A stretch of 64,000 nucleotides of DNA from NCBI GenBank assembly GCA_029747585.1, contig JAPEVF010000045.1, forward strand, positions 93,133 through 157,132, read 5' to 3'. Shown here piece after piece: positions 46,780-58,334 of the stretch; positions within the stretch are counted from its first letter, which is position 1; each line of letters begins with the position of its first letter. The notes under the pieces were generated by a model, which saw nothing but the letters and a program-made list of their open reading frames with translations, was not told where the DNA came from and ran no database searches. The stretch is from Pleurotus djamor. Lineage: Eukaryota; Basidiomycota; Agaricomycetes; Agaricales; Pleurotaceae. The position numbers were made by a program, and so were the translations under genes.

Positions 46780-47173
46780 ATGCCCATCCAAAAGCATTCC
46801 ACGGGAAATCCATACGAAAAGCTCTTCGGATACTCAAGAGCAATCCGACGTGGTCCATTCATCTTCGTATCAGGAACCACAAGCATCGATCCCAACTCTG
46901 GGGTCATCCTTCACCNCAGAATCTGCGCACCTGCAGACCAAGCAGATATTCCAGGAGATCATCAGAGCCATCGAAACTTTAGGGGGGACAATGAATGACG
47001 TTGTCAGGCTACGAATGTTCGTCACATCGCAAGAAGATACAAATGCTGTTGGAGAGGCGATGAAAGAGGTCTTCGGAGATGTTGGACCGACNGCGACCAT
47101 GATAGTCGGCGCGAAGTTCGTGAGAGAGGATATGAAGGTGGAGATTGAAGCGGATGCGATGGTGGATGTGTAA
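46780..47173 (+). CDS. RidA/YjgF/UK114-family protein
   Basis: Single exon from ATG 46780 to TAA 47171-47173 (about 130 residues). It shows the RidA signature throughout: NPYEKLFGYSRAIRRGPFIF, FVSGTTSIDPNSG, QTKQIFQEIIRAIETLGG, DVVRLRMFVT, and the ending VREDMKVEIEADAMVDV. RidA proteins hydrolyse reactive enamine/imine intermediates from pyridoxal-phosphate enzymes. An N at 46917 sits exactly where the frame must shift by one (between ILH and ESAHLQT), so this is a sequence ambiguity, not decay. A second N lies near 47092. It is likely cytosolic; no targeting peptide is visible. Confidence 0.88.
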
Positions 47174-47299
47174 TATANNGNATGCAGTAGTCAAGAACCC
47201 AATCTANNNNCGCCTATGGAATGATGTCCGAAATATCAAAGAANTTGCTGTTGGTAGCTATCGTACATGAAATGATTGAGGTGTGTAGTCGTGATGCCA

Positions 47300-48704
47300 T
47301 TATACATGATTGTAGGACGGGGGACGGTCGTTAGTCGTAGATAAAGGTGGTGANAAACGAATTTCTTGGGCCAATCNATAGAAATCTTCCCTCATGTGNT
47401 CTAATTGACGAGACATAGCGTCAATTCTCGANGGTTGATCTTCGCTATTTGTTGTATCCTGGGANCGAGAACGATCATGGCTTNTTCCTACGACCATGGT
47501 ATTTGCCATAGCTTCAAGTTTCTTTCGCTGCGATGCTTGGGACGTTTCATGCCCCTCGTAATGTGAGGGCAAGGAGAACGGGGTNGGAAGNCCCGCTGAT
47601 CGAAGTCGNTTGTGCCGTTCACGGCGGTGGTAAACCGTGCACGCAACGACCAGAACACAGAAACCACCGATACCCAAGACTAGGCCAATGATTACATTGG
47701 GTCGAGGACGATTGGTGNTCGACGCAGTGGAGGTGGGTACAGCACTCGTAGNGGATGCTGGATTGCTGGAAGGANATGAAGTATTGGGTAGGATGNTTGT
47801 TGGCGTTGGCNCTGGAAGCNGAGACAGTGATTGAGNTGAAGAACTGATGGAGGGGCGTATTTCGAGTGGCATGGTCGAGCCTGAGCTCGGTGTTACACTG
47901 GAAATACTACTTGATGAGACAGGTAGACCGGTGTTGGACTGTGGGACTGTGAAAACCGTTGGTGAAGAGATGGGCACCAAGGATTGGGNCGGTGGACTGG
48001 AAGAGGAGAGGGATGGAGTAGGAGGGATGGAGGCCACGGGAATGCTCCGCGATGTATTTGGTATTTGAGGGGTGTCAGGTAGGTTGTCGTTACGATTTGA
48101 GCTAGAGTATCGTATCTAATCTTCGTAATAGTTCATTACACGAACCAGGGACAGGGCTTACCCAAGAGCGCGTAGAAGGAGGAAACTGTCAGACGAGCTG
48201 AACACGTCTGAGAAAGCGGTATTGACGTTGCTGAAATGCCGGTTTGTGAGTCCTCACATATCCAGTTGGAGGGAGGGATATGAATCACATACGTCTTGGC
48301 AGCGAAGAAGCGATGGAAACTGAGCAAGGCAATTTCAATCCCTATGCGAAGTCTGAACAGGCACAAGAAACGCACCCAGCGGGGACATTAGGCAAGACGA
48401 AAGGCGTCACCTTGGCGTTCGTGCTGACCGCAGAGCTACATTGGAGTGGCCCATCTCCTCCATCCTCGCCAAGGCACAGAAAGAAGAGGTCGGGGTCACC
48501 ATTGTCAGGACTCCAGGTGACAATAGTCGTATCACCGGGACGAGAACCATCCCCAGTGTCTTCGAAGGTCAGACCCAAGGTTGTATTGAAACCATGGCAC
48601 GATAATACACCCAGCCTGTCGAACCACACAAAGCGAGAGATAAGTGACGATTGAACATGAAAAGGCGATACGAGCACTCACCATAGCCGTCGGTATCCTC
48701 GCAT
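47300..48704 (-). CDS. type I membrane sensor-like protein, paralogue 1
   Basis: Five exons, 48704-48682, 48615-48376, 48319-48293, 48230-48162 and 48101-47300 (about 386 residues; many Ns in exon 5). The extracellular domain carries the motif shared with the two paralogues at 55340 and 57055: T-W/SW near IVTWSPDNGDPDLFFLCLG, then CSSAVSTN and FVLPNV. Exon 3 is a 27-base micro-exon (FHRFFAAK) kept at the same place in all three. A long Ser/Thr/Pro stalk is followed by one membrane helix (NVIIGLVLGIGGFCVLVVAC, about residues 253-276), basic residues (HRRER) and a cytosolic tail ending PPSYNHV. The signal peptide is weak in this copy. The overall form recalls fungal cell-surface sensors or mucin-like proteins. 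Confidence 0.87.
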
Positions 48705-49223
48705 GGTGGGGGCCGGGGAAATAGCAGTATTACTACGCCTAGAAAGAGGAAGACCTAGATTATGTATTCCAGAAATGGCCTGAGTAGATCACGTAGTAAC
48801 TCTTGCCCAACCGTCCGTCGCCATATCAAGCTGGGTAGCAATGATTAGAGGAGTTATCTGAAATTCACATAACATGCATGGGGTATGGGTAACAGGACTG
48901 AATCCGAGGCGGTAAAATATGTGTATAACGAAAATCAACCAAACGAAAGCGGTAGCATGTCAATGCGTGTAGAGTAACAGAATCTTGCAGCAATGTAGCA
49001 TCACCAATTGGATCCAAATGAGAATAAAGTGAAAGCCAGTGACATCCTAACACCAAAACCATACGAACCAAACAAGACGATGTAATCCACCAGGGAGTCG
49101 TCCAACATCTATGATGGAGCTCGGCTTGGTGCCCGCTGGTGGAACCACCGAAACACCGGGAACTCGAGGAGAGGTAAGAGAAGATAAAGAAACGGGGGGT
49201 GGGGGAGGGAGGGAAGAAAGGTA
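48705..49223. other. intergenic
   Basis: Promoter of paralogue 1 and 3' side of the CaMK gene. If the GTGAGT donor at the end of the last CaMK exon is used, a small further exon could lie here; I could not identify it. Confidence 0.45.
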
Positions 49224-51504
49224 TCATTGCTTGGAAACGTGTAATTTCTTGCTAAACATACTCACCCAAGAATGTACAGGGTGATGATGTTGATGATGGC
49301 CATGGCTATGGTTATGACCATCGACCGTATCCTCATCATCATCGTCTGATAGATCGAACGATCCTGGCATACGGGATTGTCTCCTCTTTGCCTGCATCTT
49401 CTCCTCTTTCGACTCTTCCTCCGGTGGAAGGATGGATTCGGGTTCCTCGACGACGTGATTTGACGACCTGGGCGCGGCAGAGGTCGAAGACGAAGACGAC
49501 GATGGTGGGGTGACGAGACCAGCATGAACCAATGACTCTGGTTCTTTGTGGTGCAGAGGCGTGTGAGCGCCAGAGTGATCCTCCCGTTTCAACTCGTGCG
49601 CAGACGTTGGCCCTCCCGAACTCCCATTGGCATGATGATCATCCATAGGCGGTATCACCTTGATGTTATCATTCGATCCTGGTTTTCCAGCACCCAATTT
49701 GTTCCCATTACCAACAGGAGCCGGCTCCGCAGCATCAGGGTCTTCCTCATCATCACTGTCCAACCACCCTCCCGAACTCGTCACGGAATTGTTACGGTTC
49801 AAGTTACTCCGAGCGCTCAAGCTGCTGAGCGAAGTGCTCGTATTTGTTTTGGCGAAACTGCTGAGGCGGTTGATAGCACGGGCGGAGGCGATGGCTGAGC
49901 GCCATCGTGCGCGAGGATCAAAGTGATCACGGAGACCACTGCTGAGATCATGTTCGGTTGAAGGCTCGTGTGTTGTCAACCACTGTAAAGAAAGAATCGT
50001 CAAGTCGTGTGCGCGAGGTCAGGAGAGGGTCACTCACAGACTCGGATAAAGCTTCTTCGGCAGTAGGACGCTGGGACGCGTCTGGGTTGAGTAGGTTTTT
50101 GATAAATTGTTTTGCTACGGAGGGATCAGTCACGCGTTGTCTAGAGAGCAAGGGTCACGGGGGACTCACCCTGGTCCGAGACATTCTTCCAGTATCGGTC
50201 GTGGAATTCTATTTTTGCTTCGGTGGTTTCGCGTATCAACACGCGGATGTCGTCTGACCGGAATGGCGAGTAGCCACATAACAGCACATAGGTGATGATC
50301 CTGGCGAGGCATAAGGATGGTTCGACAAGGGATTGGAACGTTGATGGCTTACCCAGTTGACCATATGTCCACGGCTTTGCTATGTCCACTTTTGTTCAGA
50401 ACTTCAGGCGCACAATACCCAAAACTTCCAGCAAGCGAGTGTAATTGTTCGTCGGCCGAATGAAGGTGCTTTGCGCTGGGATCATATTCAGTGAAAGGGG
50501 GAAGATACGACTACACGACCACGCACATTCCGAAATCTGCGATGACTATGTCACTGTCCGGGTCTTTGGTTCGATATAGGATATTCTCGGGCCTATCGTC
50601 GCGGTCAGGTTGTATCACAAGGGACACGAGTAGGGCACTACTCACTTGAGGTCGCGGTGGACAATATCATTGTCATGTAGGTATTTCACGCCTGAAAGAA
50701 TAGACCTAGACGCGATGAGGCCAAAAGTCCAAGGATGTCAGCATGAGAAGGAACGTACCGTACAACAGTGACCGCGTCGTTCTCGGTAAACTTTCCCTTC
50801 TGCAGTATCCGCTCGAAGAGCTCTCCCCCCGTCGCCAGTTCAAAGGAAAGGTAATACTTGGTCCGAGACTCGAACCATTCATAAAACTTGACCTAAGAAG
50901 GAGACTTCGATAAGTAAACTTTGGGCACGAGACCAGCATGGATGACTGACAATATTTGGGTGGTTCAGTCCCTTGAGCACGTCCATCTCCCCCCAAACTG
51001 CCTCTTCATTGCCTTTGACCTTCTTCTTCGGTATGATCTTCAGCGCAACTTCTTTTTTAAACCCACTCTCCGCGGACGTGTCCCCTCCTCCCCCTTCAGA
51101 ATGAGAATCCCCGCTCTTTCCTTTCTTCAACCCAGGAGCCGCGAAAAAGGACGACAGCGCTGGTGAACTTGTTCGCGACGGCGAGGCTGATCGTGCACCG
51201 AGAGCCGACTTTAGCGAGGAAGCCTTCGACCCTTTACTTGAAGAATTTGCGGTCACCGAAACGGAAGCGTCTGCTGCTGCGCCGTGTGTCGCGACCGCGA
51301 TTTGTTCGGGGGGAACGTGCCATGTAGCTCTCTATGCGTGATATCAACCATTTGTTCCAACTTCGACGGACCCTATCCCTGTTCAGTGCTCACCACAACC
51401 TGCCCAAACGTTCCTTCTCCCAGCACATTGTGGACCTCGTACGCCTTTTTCTTAACGAAGCTTGGCGGTTGCGGTAGGATTGCGTCCTTGATGGATAGAT
51501 GCAT
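49224..51504 (-). CDS. Ca2+/calmodulin-dependent-type Ser/Thr protein kinase (CAMK group)
   Basis: Nine exons: 51504-51394, 51331-50951, 50892-50759, 50705-50646, 50592-50527, 50475-50353, 50300-50170, 50114-50038, 49982-49224 (613 residues). Motifs in order: glycine loop GEGTFGQVV (28-37), Lys135 in [38 protein letters not shown] (APE) and [19 protein letters not shown]. All are intact, so it is an active kinase. After the kinase domain, [19 protein letters not shown] is a typical autoinhibitory/calmodulin-binding helix. A low-complexity insert of about 95 residues (exon 2) separates the glycine loop from the lysine. The long C-terminal tail is Ser/acidic-rich and ends with a His cluster. 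A good GTGAGT donor just before the end means the last 13 residues may differ. Confidence 0.95.
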
Positions 51505-53692
51505 TGTGCTGGTCCGGTGGTAAGGTATGTAACGCCTTTAACAGCTTTGAGGAACCGAAGTGGAGCAGCGGTCACTATAGAGCTAATGTTGGAATCGCTC
51601 CTTATAAAATTTCCCAGAGCTCGATGGATGATGTGGTAAAGAGATGAAAACAGAACGTCGAGATTCAGGTTCTCCGTCGAGCATATTTCGCGTCACCTGT
51701 GTTTCAGGGAGGACGACCCGGGCACCCAAGCGCTTTACGGCCACAACGGTTTAGTTAAACGCCCAGATTCACCATCAATCGAAGACAGGACGCCTGTCAT
51801 CGAGGAAGTAAATATATTCAGGTGGTAGATTGTGGTTCCCATTCCCATTTATGTTTTTTGACATGGTTTGTTTCCGTTTTCTAGGAATTCATGGCCGTAC
51901 TCTCCCAGCGTACTAAAATTCCCTTTTGCACATTTCCTGGATAGGCTTGGAGGAGGGAGGGAACAATGGTCGTATCATTAAAACGTGCATAAATCGCCGT
52001 GGTCTATCCTAATCAAGCCTGTGCGAAGGCCTGGCATTGCAAAGCACGGCTAACGTTCTGCTTCTTCTACTCTATGATGTATCCGACGGTTTCCTCGACT
52101 TCTAGCGCTTTTGCGTGCACACAGGTCTCGGTCTCGCTTTCGCAGACAGGGAGGCCCTCTCCAACTTGAGGCCGAGATATCATGTACGAAATGCGGCGAG
52201 ACTCTGCCAGACTGCGCCCTCTTCATGGTTTACTTTTTTCAGTGCTCTCGCCCAGACATCAAGCGGTCAGACGGTCGGCCGGGAATCCGAGACTGACTCG
52301 AAATACCTCCCTCGGTGAGAATTGCCTTGGATCGCTGATCGTGCGTCCGTCTAATGCGATGGTGAAATAGGATTTTCGCCCAGGTTTGCCTCGCCGAATG
52401 CGGGACTAATGGACATTTTGAACTTCCTTTTGCTGGAGTATACGTAGGCATTCCCAATCTCTTACCGCCAGTAATGAAGCCACAGTACCTGGAGCCGTTT
52501 GATGACCAAGTCGGTATCGCAACCAGTGTGTCCGCTGTCCTAACGATTTTGAGGGCGTCAGCAAAGATCACCCTAATACACGTCAGTGATAGTAGTGACT
52601 ATTTAAGTAAGGCATCTCATTTGCTACCGCCTAACGACTATATTTGCTGAATACGAAATTTGACACAGTTATGACATGTCCTAGTTGCACTCAGTGGGCG
52701 CTGTGATACCCATCACCCCAGGCCCACTATGTCGCCAACGTTAAGGTACCTTACCCCCAACCTGCGGGTAATGAGGAGGCCAATATATTCAGCTCAACAC
52801 TGATGGCGTCTGAGTTTGTGCTCTGCCGCTGCCGATCCTTTGCAACCGAAGAGTTTATCTGACTCCTTCGGATACCAGTACGTTCAAGCTTCGCTAGTCG
52901 CGACAACGCCGACAAGAATGAGGACTCCAACAAGTAAATAACCCTTGTCGACGGCTGGTGTTACTGTTACTGAGGCAATCAAGCCTTCTCCTACAGTCAG
53001 ACTACCACTCAGATTGTAATTTGAATCGCAGGCTCAGGATTGGTCAGAACACCGTTTCTCGCCGGTGATCTCTGGCATAAATGACATCAGCCGATGCCGC
53101 CAAGGTTGAAAGCGCTGGCAAATCGACACTGCAATAACATCAACATTCTGCTGTCTCTCCTCTGCGAATTCTGCCTATTCTCGCTACGCACGATGACATA
53201 GAACGAAGCTCCATCGCTCCCAGTGCAAGTATTCCCTGGTATCGTATCCTCCTCCTACGTATGTACGGGGAGTTTGGGCGTTCTAGGCAGTATAATAAGT
53301 ATAGGATGAATCGATGAAACCGCACACGACTTCTGTTTTGAGGTTGATGTTAGTAGCTAATAACCCTCATCCCGACATAACTTTGCCGTTCCATTGGCAC
53401 AAGTTGATGGGACGGAGCGCCCCTAGATCCCTATTTTGTTGTCACGCGTTACAGGAAGCATCCACCTAACGTCCACACGACGTCCACCATCCCGACCAGT
53501 GACTGCTACCTGCTACTATCCATGGCTGGACATCTTGGCGATGCTCCAGGGGGGAATAAACTGCGTGAAAGTCAGTGCCAACTCGTCTCTTCAAGTAATC
53601 AGCGGCTTTTTGACTTGTTTTCCACACAGATTTTACCCTAGGCCCATCGGGAATAAAACGACAATTTGTGCTGCTACTGCGGCATATCTTCT
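51505..53692. other. 2.2-kb intergenic region, no supported gene
   Basis: Shared upstream region of the CaMK gene (minus) and the monooxygenase gene (plus). Short open frames such as 52111-52370 plus and 52239-52571 minus have no domain or splice support. Confidence 0.45.
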
Positions 53693-55245
53693 ATGAGCAA
53701 CACTGTCAATCAAGCCAGACCGCATCCGAGACGCGTCTTGATCGTAGGCGGAGGTCCTTGTGGACTTGTCACCCTTCGAAATTTGGTGGAACGCGGGGAC
53801 TTCGAAGAAGTACAACTTATGGAGAGACGGGACGATATCGGAGGTGTTTGGTGAGCTCAAGCATCGCTTGAGGATACGCTGTTATACTCAGTGATTTTCT
53901 GTTTGCAGGTACTTGGACGAACTATCAGAATCATCCCGCCGACGATGGCCCTCGCCTGCGTACCCAGGGATGGTTGGAAACGTCCTTCCTGACTTTTTGT
54001 ACTTCTCGGGGCACCCGTTTCCTAAGCCTGATCGACCCAATCAACCCTTTCCAACCTTAGAAGAGACCTACGCCTACCTGCAGGATTTCGCTAAGCCATA
54101 CATACCTCATGTACGCCTGAACACGGAAGTCGAACGCATCGTCGAACTTTCAGGCTGGAAGGGCTGGAAAGTCTCCATGAAGGATTGGAATCAAGGGGGC
54201 AAACAAATCAGCGAGACTTGGGATGCTGTCGTTGTGGCTGTAGGCTGGTTTGACAATCTGGTTTGGCCGGCCACACCGGGGATTGAAGAATTGAAAAATG
54301 AAGGAATGGCGATTCATGCCAAGTCTTGGGAAGGACCAGAAGAATATAAGGATAAGGTCAGCCCATGTTTCTCAACCAGTCGACCCCGCCTCAACCTTAG
54401 CCAAATTCTAGCGCGTCCTTGTGGTTGGAAACGCCAACTCGGCCAACGACGTCGCTGCACAACTAACTCGAACGGCTCAAACACCTGTCTTCCGTTCTGT
54501 CCGCCGTGACCCTTTCCCTGGCTTTCCCAGCTTATCGGATGAAAAGATCCAGAACGTCCCACCTCTAGCTCAGTTCACCATTTCACCTACAGGTGACGGA
54601 CCAAAGCAAGCCATGGCCGTTCTCAAAGATGGGACGATATTGGAGGATATCGATACCGTTATCTTTGCCACAGGTTACAAGCCCTCCCCCTCTTTCGTTC
54701 ACGTCGGTGGTATAGAAGAAGATGGCAACCTCAAACCCTTAGTATCCGCCGCGGATCAACCACAGCGCATCCCCTCCGTCCACCGTCATATCATATACGC
54801 CCCGAATCATACCCTCGGCTTCATTGGTTCACCCATGTCGTTCACACCATTTACCATCGCCGACGTCAGCAGCACCTGGCTCTCTCTTGCTTGGAGTGGA
54901 CAAATCGAATATCCCGATAGCGTCGATGGGAGGCTTCAATTTGAGCGAGAACGCCTCGCGAAGTTGGCAGAAACTGCGAGTTTCTTCCTCTCGAACGAGG
55001 GGACGGATAAGGTCGGCGAAGACGCGCGTAACGTCTGCGTCGACGGCCTCCTCACATCGTTCATCTCGTATAATGTCCTCTCAGTCGATGAAGAGCCGTA
55101 CGCACAGAACCTTCGCGAAGACATCACCGCTGTACGACCCGAACTTGGAGAAGTGTTACCGGAATGGACAAAAGAGCGATATGAACAAAGGAATGGAATG
55201 TACAAGATTAAGCACGAATCGTTACAGGCCTCGAGGGAAGGATGA
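53693..55245 (+). CDS. flavin-containing monooxygenase family protein
   Basis: Three exons, 53693-53850, 53909-54356 and 54412-55245 (479 residues). The FAD-binding Rossmann motif VLIVGGGPCGLVTLRNL is near the N-terminus, followed by ERRDDIGGVW. YPGMVGNVLPDFLYFSGHPF matches the family's substrate/FAD region. The second nucleotide motif is RVLVVGNANSANDVAAQL, where typical members have GxGxSG; FATGYKPS closes the core. These enzymes add oxygen to soft nucleophiles or carbons using NADPH; the substrate cannot be predicted. There is no signal peptide. It is convergent with the membrane-protein paralogue 94 bases downstream. Codons join in phase at both introns. Confidence 0.93.
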
Positions 55246-55339
55246 AGTTTCCGACTCTGCGATGGCTATCTCAATGATAGAAGATGGATTAATCATACAA
55301 AACGCAAGAGTCAATGGGTATCATCGATGGGTATCATTG

Positions 55340-56528
55340 TCACCTGCGCCTTGTTGGCTTGTAAAGACTCCTGTTGCTGCCGGTGTTGCGAGGAACATAC
55401 GTTGGCGGTGGCGCGTCCAAGGGGCTATCCGTATACGACGCCATTTGCGCACTGATCCTTGCTACCTCGTTCTGGAGGAGCTGGATTTGCTGTACGAAAC
55501 TGTCGCTCTCGTCCTTTTTGGAATCCTTGATTATGTTTGCCATGCTTGAACTGGGCTCCTGCCTCATTTCGGCCATCTCTAACTCTCCCTGCCGCGGGGA
55601 CCTCGCCTCACTGAAGATAGGCGTCGTTGGCAATCGCACCTCCAGCTTCTCCCACGTCTTCTTTCTCTTCACGTTGCCACCTTCGGGGTCCATGGCGAAG
55701 GGATAGGGTATACGTTCCTTTATCTCTCGCCGTCGACGAACGCAGGTTGCAAGGATGGCAGAAAGGATGCTGACGCCCGCGAGCACACCTGCTACGATGC
55801 CCACCGCCATACTACTGGGTAGCTTTCTTGTTGCCATTGCAGAGCTGTTCAAAGGGGGCACTTGTGTGGACTCTGGGCCGCTCGAAGATGATGGCGAATG
55901 ACTCGGCTGTGTTGTCGTCACAGCGGACGATGTTGAAGTTGGTTGTGTCTGTTGAGTAGTATTCCTACTTCCAACAATGAATTGATGTATGGCAATCTGA
56001 ATGAAAGCTGGACATACGTGGCCACCAAAGAAATCGGGAATGCCTCAGAGGCAGCGAGAATGTCAGTTCTTGAGGTTGGTGGGCTCCTGGAACATCGGTA
56101 AGTCTGGGTCCCTTCGAATATAAACGCTTGGCTGAGGATCACACCTACACTGTCGCGGCGTAGAATCGGTAGAAACTAGACAGGTTTAATGTCAGCCTTA
56201 TCCCTATGTTGTGTTTAAGAAGACCTCACTTTCTGGGGACGACGGGGGCCTTAAACACCGCACTCCCGTCGCTCGTTGTCACTCTAGTCCCTTGACAATT
56301 GTACGGACCATCCGCATTATCTGGTCCCAAGCAAAGGCAGAATTTGTCGGGATCGGTCGCGTTACTCTGCCAACTGACGACCCAGTCAGCTCCTATGCCA
56401 GCCTCTCCCGTGAACACCAAACTGCTGACCAGCGGCAGGAAGATACAGAGTTGGAGGACGCTTTGACGGAGTTCAGCAACCGCCAGCAACCAAGGACGTA
56501 CCACTTACTGTAGGAGGTAGCCTTGCAT
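55340..56528 (-). CDS. type I membrane sensor-like protein, paralogue 2
   Basis: Five exons, 56528-56509, 56460-56230, 56175-56149, 56086-56018 and 55967-55340 (324 residues). The signal peptide spans the first intron (MQGYLLH then VLQLCIFLPLVSS). The extracellular domain has WVVSWQSNATDPDKFCLCLG, CQGTRVTTSDG and FKAPVV, matching paralogues 1 and 3. The 27-base micro-exon (FYRFYAAT) and the 69-base exon 4 have the same lengths as in paralogue 1. Then come a Ser/Thr stalk, one membrane helix (MAVGIVAGVLAGVSILSAIL, about 169-192), RRRR-type stop transfer and a cytosolic tail with a short coiled-coil (FVQQIQLLQNEVARISAQM) ending PPPTYVPRN. The role is probably at the cell surface; function unknown. 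Confidence 0.9.
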
Positions 56529-57054
56529 TAGGCTAAAAATCGGGAACCCCGAAGGCAGGGAGTTGCATAAGCACGTTGGGTGCGAGGGGCGAGGTCTCCC
56601 CACTTAAAATGTGTATCAACCTGCGCTTACACCCAGGTCCATCAGATTGTTTAGTACCGGCAAGTACGTGCGTGGTGGCGGAATGGAAGCGTCTGTTACT
56701 ATTCGGATCACTTTGGCTCTGATGGGACAGCTTCAAGCTATGAGTTTCAAAACCGGCGAGTCTCATGATAATATTACTATTGGTCGTCGTCGAGAAGAGT
56801 TGCGACGTCGTCCTTGCGTTTGCATTACAGGTGAACGGTGGTGTGAAGGTGAAGTCTTCGCGATGGCTCGCAGGGGCAACCAAGGGCGGATTGGAAATCT
56901 AGAGAAGTATGATCAACCATCTGATCTATTAATCATTGAAGGAAGTCGAACAATAATGATGGAATGTTGTCTCACGTCAAGCTCGACGGAACAGAATGTG
57001 CATCATTGCTATACATACATCTTGGGTATTCCCAACAGCATTACTCCTACACCT

Positions 57055-58334
57055 TCAGACAATGCTATTCCTTGAACGTCTGGAGTTTGTGTACGTGGGA
57101 GGCGGACTATAAAGTTGGTATGACTGAAGCCTTGATGGACCGGGAATGATGGGGCTGGGTCGAAGATCAACGGGCTCGATATCATTGGATGACCTTACAC
57201 CACCAATGGGATTACTAGGAGTTCTGCTCTCTCCGAGCGAGCTACGCGGCGTCGAATGGATATCAGTGATTTGCTGTCGCAACAAACGCAATTGGTCTTC
57301 AAGGGAGACCATCCGTAACCCGAGTTTGCTATCAACAGCTTGATCACCATTGGCTTCGACTTCCGAGGGATACGGCGTAGGTTGAGTTTCCTTCTTGGTT
57401 GCCTTTTGTCGCCGTGACCATTGGCACCAAAGGATGAAGAAAACGAGAAGAGCTACAGCAACACCGCCAGAAACGGTCCCTGCGACAATACGAGTCATGG
57501 CTGTATCAGCAGGAGGCAGGGCGGGGGTCGAAAGCGGTGTGGAAGCGTCTGTGGTGGCTACGACGGTTTGGGTGCCCAACGTGCTTAGTACACTTGGTGT
57601 TGATGTGGATGGTGAGCCATTCGTGAGTGTGATAGCATCACCCGCCGTTGGAAAAGGATCGGGGACATCTTTTCCAACTCCAGATGTGACTAGGGACTGG
57701 CCAATAAAGTCAGTGGATAGAGAGTTCTGGTCTCCGGAACTGAATTTCTCGTCATAAAACGCAAGCAATCAAGGCACAGAGACGCACGTCAATTCCATGA
57801 GCAATAGGAAGGGGTCAGACTGGCCGGAGATATTACTGAAGTCCATGGGGTTTGCCGTGCTGACATTGATTGTGAGGTGGGGTTCAGCGAGAAAATGCAT
57901 GAGGGACGTACGAGTTGCTAGCAAAGAAGCAGTAATAGCTGGAAATAATGTCAATATCAGCATTCAAAATCGTAGCTGATTTGATATCTTACTCTGACTC
58001 AATATCAGGAAGGTTGAACCGTGCTACACCACCAGTAGTCGAAACTCTCGAAGAGCTGCAATTGAAATTCCCATCGAATGGCCGAAAATCACTTGAGGAG
58101 TTAGGACCGCAATAGCCCAGACAGAGAAAGAAATTCTCTGGATCGCCGCGGAGTCCCTTCCACGAAACTGACCATGGGGCACCAGGCCGTCGAGCTCCGT
58201 TGATACTGATAAAATTCACCGCGTTGGCAAGTGAGAAAAAGAAAAAGAGGGGAATAATAATAGTTCTCCTGGTTCGAGGGTATCAGAGGAAATGAGTAAA
58301 CGAGGAGATAACGATTTGGCACAACTCACTTCAT
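57055..58334 (-). CDS. type I membrane sensor-like protein, paralogue 3
   Basis: Five exons, 58334-58330, 58268-57993, 57938-57912, 57859-57788 and 57739-57055 (354 residues). Exon 1 is only ATG plus two bases. Signal peptide MKRTIIIPLFFFFSLANA. Extracellular motif WSVSWKGLRGDPENFFLCLG, CSSSRVSTTGG and FNLPDI align with paralogues 1 and 2. The micro-exon is again 27 bases (YYCFFASN); exon 4 is 72 bases. A Ser/Thr stalk leads to a membrane helix (RIVAGTVSGGVAVALLVFFI, about 210-233), basic RRQKATKK and a cytosolic tail with a heptad-like stretch (SLEDQLRLLRQQITDI) and the same SPPPTY-type ending. Acceptor choices near 57740 are set by phase. Confidence 0.9.
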
